Shown piece after piece: positions 6,070 through 7,378 of a stretch of 7,378 nt of DNA (position 1 is the first letter of the stretch; every line of letters starts with the position of its first letter). The notes beneath the pieces were generated by a model. The model ran no database searches. It was not told the DNA's origin and worked only from the letters and a program-made list of their open reading frames with translations. The DNA comes from Fervidifonticultor sp964526945 (GTDB lineage: Bacteria; Sysuimicrobiota; Sysuimicrobiia; Sysuimicrobiales; Humicultoraceae), in assembly GCA_964526945.1 (NCBI GenBank), contig CAZGNA010000135.1:1-7378 (forward strand). Reading direction: 5' to 3'. The translations under genes were made by a program, and so were the position numbers.

Positions 6070-6366
6070 GTGGCCGACGAGCATCACCGCGGGTACCGGA
6101 TCTACGCCATCACCTGGTTCTGGCTGTTGGTCATCACGCTGCTGGAGGTCGCCATCGTCCTGGTGGGCGTGCCCCGGGCGGTGCTGGTGACGGCGCTGGT
6201 CGTGCTGGCCCTGATGAAGGCCGCCCTGATCATGGCCTACTTCATGCACCTGGCCTACGAGCGGCTGACGCTGGTCTACGCCGTGGTGGTGCCGATGGCG
6301 CTGCTGGCGGTGGTGATGTTCGCGTTCATCGGCCCCGACGCCCTGAGCGTACACCGCATGCGCTAG
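6070..6366 (+). CDS. coxD: Cytochrome c oxidase subunit IV (small prokaryotic type)
   Basis: A 98-residue protein with three membrane helices (about 13-34, 37-58 and 68-88), fitting the prokaryotic cytochrome c/quinol oxidase subunit IV family (CoxD/CyoD/CtaF-like). The signature LMKAALIMAYFMHLAYERL spans helix 2 and its exit, about residues 48-66. This subunit is thought to support assembly or stability of the oxidase; it binds no cofactor. The GTG at 6070 has GGAGGG (6059-6064) 5 nt upstream, and the gap to coxC is only 12 nt. It is the last clear gene of the operon, followed by a GC hairpin. Confidence 0.92.
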   Translation: MADEHHRGYRIYAITWFWLLVITLLEVAIVLVGVPRAVLVTALVVLALMKAALIMAYFMHLAYERLTLVYAVVVPMALLAVVMFAFIGPDALSVHRMR

Positions 6367-6369
6367 CGC

Positions 6370-6398
6370 GGACCGGCGCGGCGCCCGCGCGCCGGACC
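6370..6398. terminator. GC hairpin after coxD, possible terminator
   Basis: CCGGCGCG (6373-6380) and CGCGCCGG (6388-6395) form a perfect 8-bp stem with a 7-nt loop. Across an A/A mismatch, G6370-G6371 pair with C6397-C6398 to extend it. It begins four bases after the coxD stop region, in the convergent gap with ctaB, where a bidirectional terminator is expected. No T-run follows on either strand, so it may act with Rho or merely stabilise mRNA ends. Confidence 0.45.
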
Positions 6399-6401
6399 TG
6401 G

Positions 6402-6432
6402 ACAATGTGGCTGCTTGAGGCGACATTGTGGC
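6402..6432 (+). promoter_or_regulatory. Paired ACAWTGTGGC boxes, possible toxin-antitoxin operator
   Basis: ACAATGTGGC (6402-6411) and ACATTGTGGC (6423-6432) match at nine of ten bases and lie 21 bp apart, two helical turns. Each core, ACA-N-TGT, is itself a short palindrome, and the two cores are also exact inverted complements (ACAATGT and ACATTGT). The second box overlaps the start of the antitoxin-like frame. Antitoxins of the Phd/YefM class commonly repress their own operon through small palindromes at the start region, so this fits a remnant autoregulatory operator; a simple mRNA hairpin is an alternative. Confidence 0.35.
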
Positions 6433-6517
6433 CGTGAAGACCGTTGGGCTGCGGGAGTTGAGACCTCAGCCCACCAGCCGGTCGACCGCCATCGCCGCGA
6501 AGAGCAGCCCGAGGTAG
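6428..6517 (+). pseudogene. Truncated Phd/YefM-like antitoxin start
   Basis: From GTG 6428, preceded by GAGG (6417-6420) 7 nt upstream, the frame reads VAVKTVGLRELR and then passes into sequence that is simply the antisense of the ctaB 3' end, stopping at 6517 after 29 codons. The K-T-V-G-L-R-E-L-R opening is the typical first strand and turn of Phd/YefM-type antitoxins. The body of the protein (toxin-binding part) and any toxin gene are missing. Homology breaks at about 6463, three bases before the ctaB stop codon. I read it as the 5' stump of a toxin-antitoxin operon removed by deletion; a chance match over ten residues cannot be excluded. Confidence 0.4.
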
Positions 6518-7350
6518 ACGACGGAGTACTCGAAGACCACCCACGCCTGCTGCGGCGTGGGACGCCGCGCCAGCCGCGCCACCAGCACGACGAACGGCAC
6601 CGCCAGGACCACCGCGGCGACGAGGTAGAGCCGGCCCAGCACGCCCAGGCCCGCCAGGACCAGCGTCGCCGCCACCAGGGCCAGGGTGTACCGCACCATC
6701 TGGCGCAGGGTCGCCTGCGGGCCGGCGACCACGGGCAGCATCGGCACCCCCGCGGCCCGGTACTCGTCCTGCCGGTTGAGCGCCAGCGCCCAGAAGTGCG
6801 GTGGCGTCCACAGGAAGACGATGGCGAACAGCACGACGGCCGGCAGGGCCACCTGGTTGGTGACGGCGGCCCAGCCCACCAGGGGTGGAATCGCACCGGC
6901 AGCGCCGCCGATGACGATGTTCTGCGGGGTGCTCCGTTTGAGCCACAGGGTGTAGACGCCCACGTAGAACACGATGCCGCCCGCCGCCAGGATCGCCGAC
7001 AGCCAGTTGACCCCAAGCCCCAGCACCAGCACCGCTGCTACGGCCAGCGCCATCCCGAAGGCCAGGGCGCTGCGCGGGGCGACGCGGCCCGCGGGCAGTG
7101 GGCGGCCGCGCGTGCGGCGCATCAGGGCGTCGATGTCGCGGTCGCAGTAGCAGTTGATGGCGTTGGCGCTGCCAGCGGCCAGCGCCCCGCCGAGCAGCGT
7201 GAGCGCCACGAGCGCCGCGCCGGGACGTCCTCCGTCCGCCACCACCATGGTGGTGAGCGTGGTGAGCAGCAGCAGCACGACGATGCGCGGCTTCGTCAGG
7301 GCCAGGTAGTCGGCCACCAGGCGCGCCGCACCGTGCCCGGACCCGGACAC
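6466..7350 (-). CDS. ctaB: Heme O synthase (protoheme IX farnesyltransferase)
   Basis: A UbiA-family membrane prenyltransferase that adds a farnesyl group to heme B to give heme O, precursor of the heme A used by CoxA. The 294 residues counted from GTG 7350 contain about eight or nine helices. The first Asp-rich motif is NCYCDRDIDALMRRT (66-80), followed by RGRPLP (81-86). The middle motif is YTLWLKRSTPQN (133-144), and the second active loop is FLWTPPHFWALALNRQDEY (179-197), with conserved D195 and the adjoining GVPMLP. The C-terminus FAAMAVDRLVG is normal. The start is uncertain: no Shine-Dalgarno precedes 7350 and the same frame stays open to the window edge (7377), adding ARASGSRSA, so the true start, or a fusion to an upstream domain, may lie outside. 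It converges on coxD across a 99-bp gap. Confidence 0.95.
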   Translation of the reverse strand: MSGSGHGAARLVADYLALTKPRIVVLLLLTTLTTMVVADGGRPGAALVALTLLGGALAAGSANAINCYCDRDIDALMRRTRGRPLPAGRVAPRSALAFGMALAVAAVLVLGLGVNWLSAILAAGGIVFYVGVYTLWLKRSTPQNIVIGGAAGAIPPLVGWAAVTNQVALPAVVLFAIVFLWTPPHFWALALNRQDEYRAAGVPMLPVVAGPQATLRQMVRYTLALVAATLVLAGLGVLGRLYLVAAVVLAVPFVVLVARLARRPTPQQAWVVFEYSVVYLGLLFAAMAVDRLVG

Positions 7351-7378
7351 CGCACTGCGGCTGCCCGACGCCCGGGCC

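Noticed and set aside
4948..6426. 492-codon minus-strand frame opposite the subunit III and IV genes
   Set aside because: Low-complexity His/Gln/Asp-rich shadow of recognised oxidase genes.
1..7378. CRISPR arrays, tRNA/rRNA genes, insertion sequences, attachment sites
   Set aside because: No spaced repeat series, no tRNA-like cloverleaf, no transposase motifs and no terminal inverted repeats with target duplication were found on reading both strands.

Overview
The window is about 7.4 kb of very GC-rich bacterial DNA (roughly 70% G+C by eye, strong G/C preference at third codon positions, and GTG as the usual start codon). Its core is an aerobic respiratory locus for an aa3-type (A1 heme-copper) cytochrome c oxidase. 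The sequence does not fix the phylum. High GC, GTG starts, a type A1 CoxA and tandem subunit III genes suggest an aerobic, high-GC soil, sediment or hot-spring lineage; that is inference only.

Left third, minus strand (positions 1650 down to 1): three genes read leftward, each from a GTG start with a good Shine-Dalgarno. They are (i) a 298-residue protein that looks like a nucleotidyltransferase of the MNT type fused to a HEPN/HepT-like helical domain, with the key motifs of both halves eroded; (ii) a 92-residue stand-alone Nfu/NifU N-terminal domain protein without the cluster-binding CxxC domain; and (iii) an unrecognised protein that runs off the left edge.

Divergent spacer (1651-1886): holds a convincing sigma70-type promoter for the oxidase operon (TTGGCA, 17 bp, TACACT). 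Two direct copies of CCCGCAGG lie 20 bp apart just upstream of the -35 box.

Centre (1887-6366, plus strand): coxB (subunit II, CuA) - coxA (subunit I) - possible 39-codon ORF - divergent coxC-like gene - second coxC - coxD (subunit IV). Spacing is short and almost every start has its own ribosome site, so this reads as one operon. CoxB accepts electrons from cytochrome c at CuA. CoxA carries heme a, heme a3 and CuB with intact D- and K-channel residues. The two subunit III proteins and subunit IV are membrane accessory subunits.

Right end: ctaB (heme O synthase, minus strand) supplies the farnesylated heme precursor of heme A and converges on coxD. Its 5' end is not settled inside the window. 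The 99-bp convergent spacer holds a strong GC hairpin after coxD, then two near-identical ACAWTGTGGC boxes 21 bp apart, then a Shine-Dalgarno and about 12 codons that read like the beginning of a Phd/YefM-type antitoxin, cut off at the 3' end of ctaB. This looks like the relic of a toxin-antitoxin locus with its operator.

No tRNA, rRNA, CRISPR array, insertion sequence or complete mobile element was seen.
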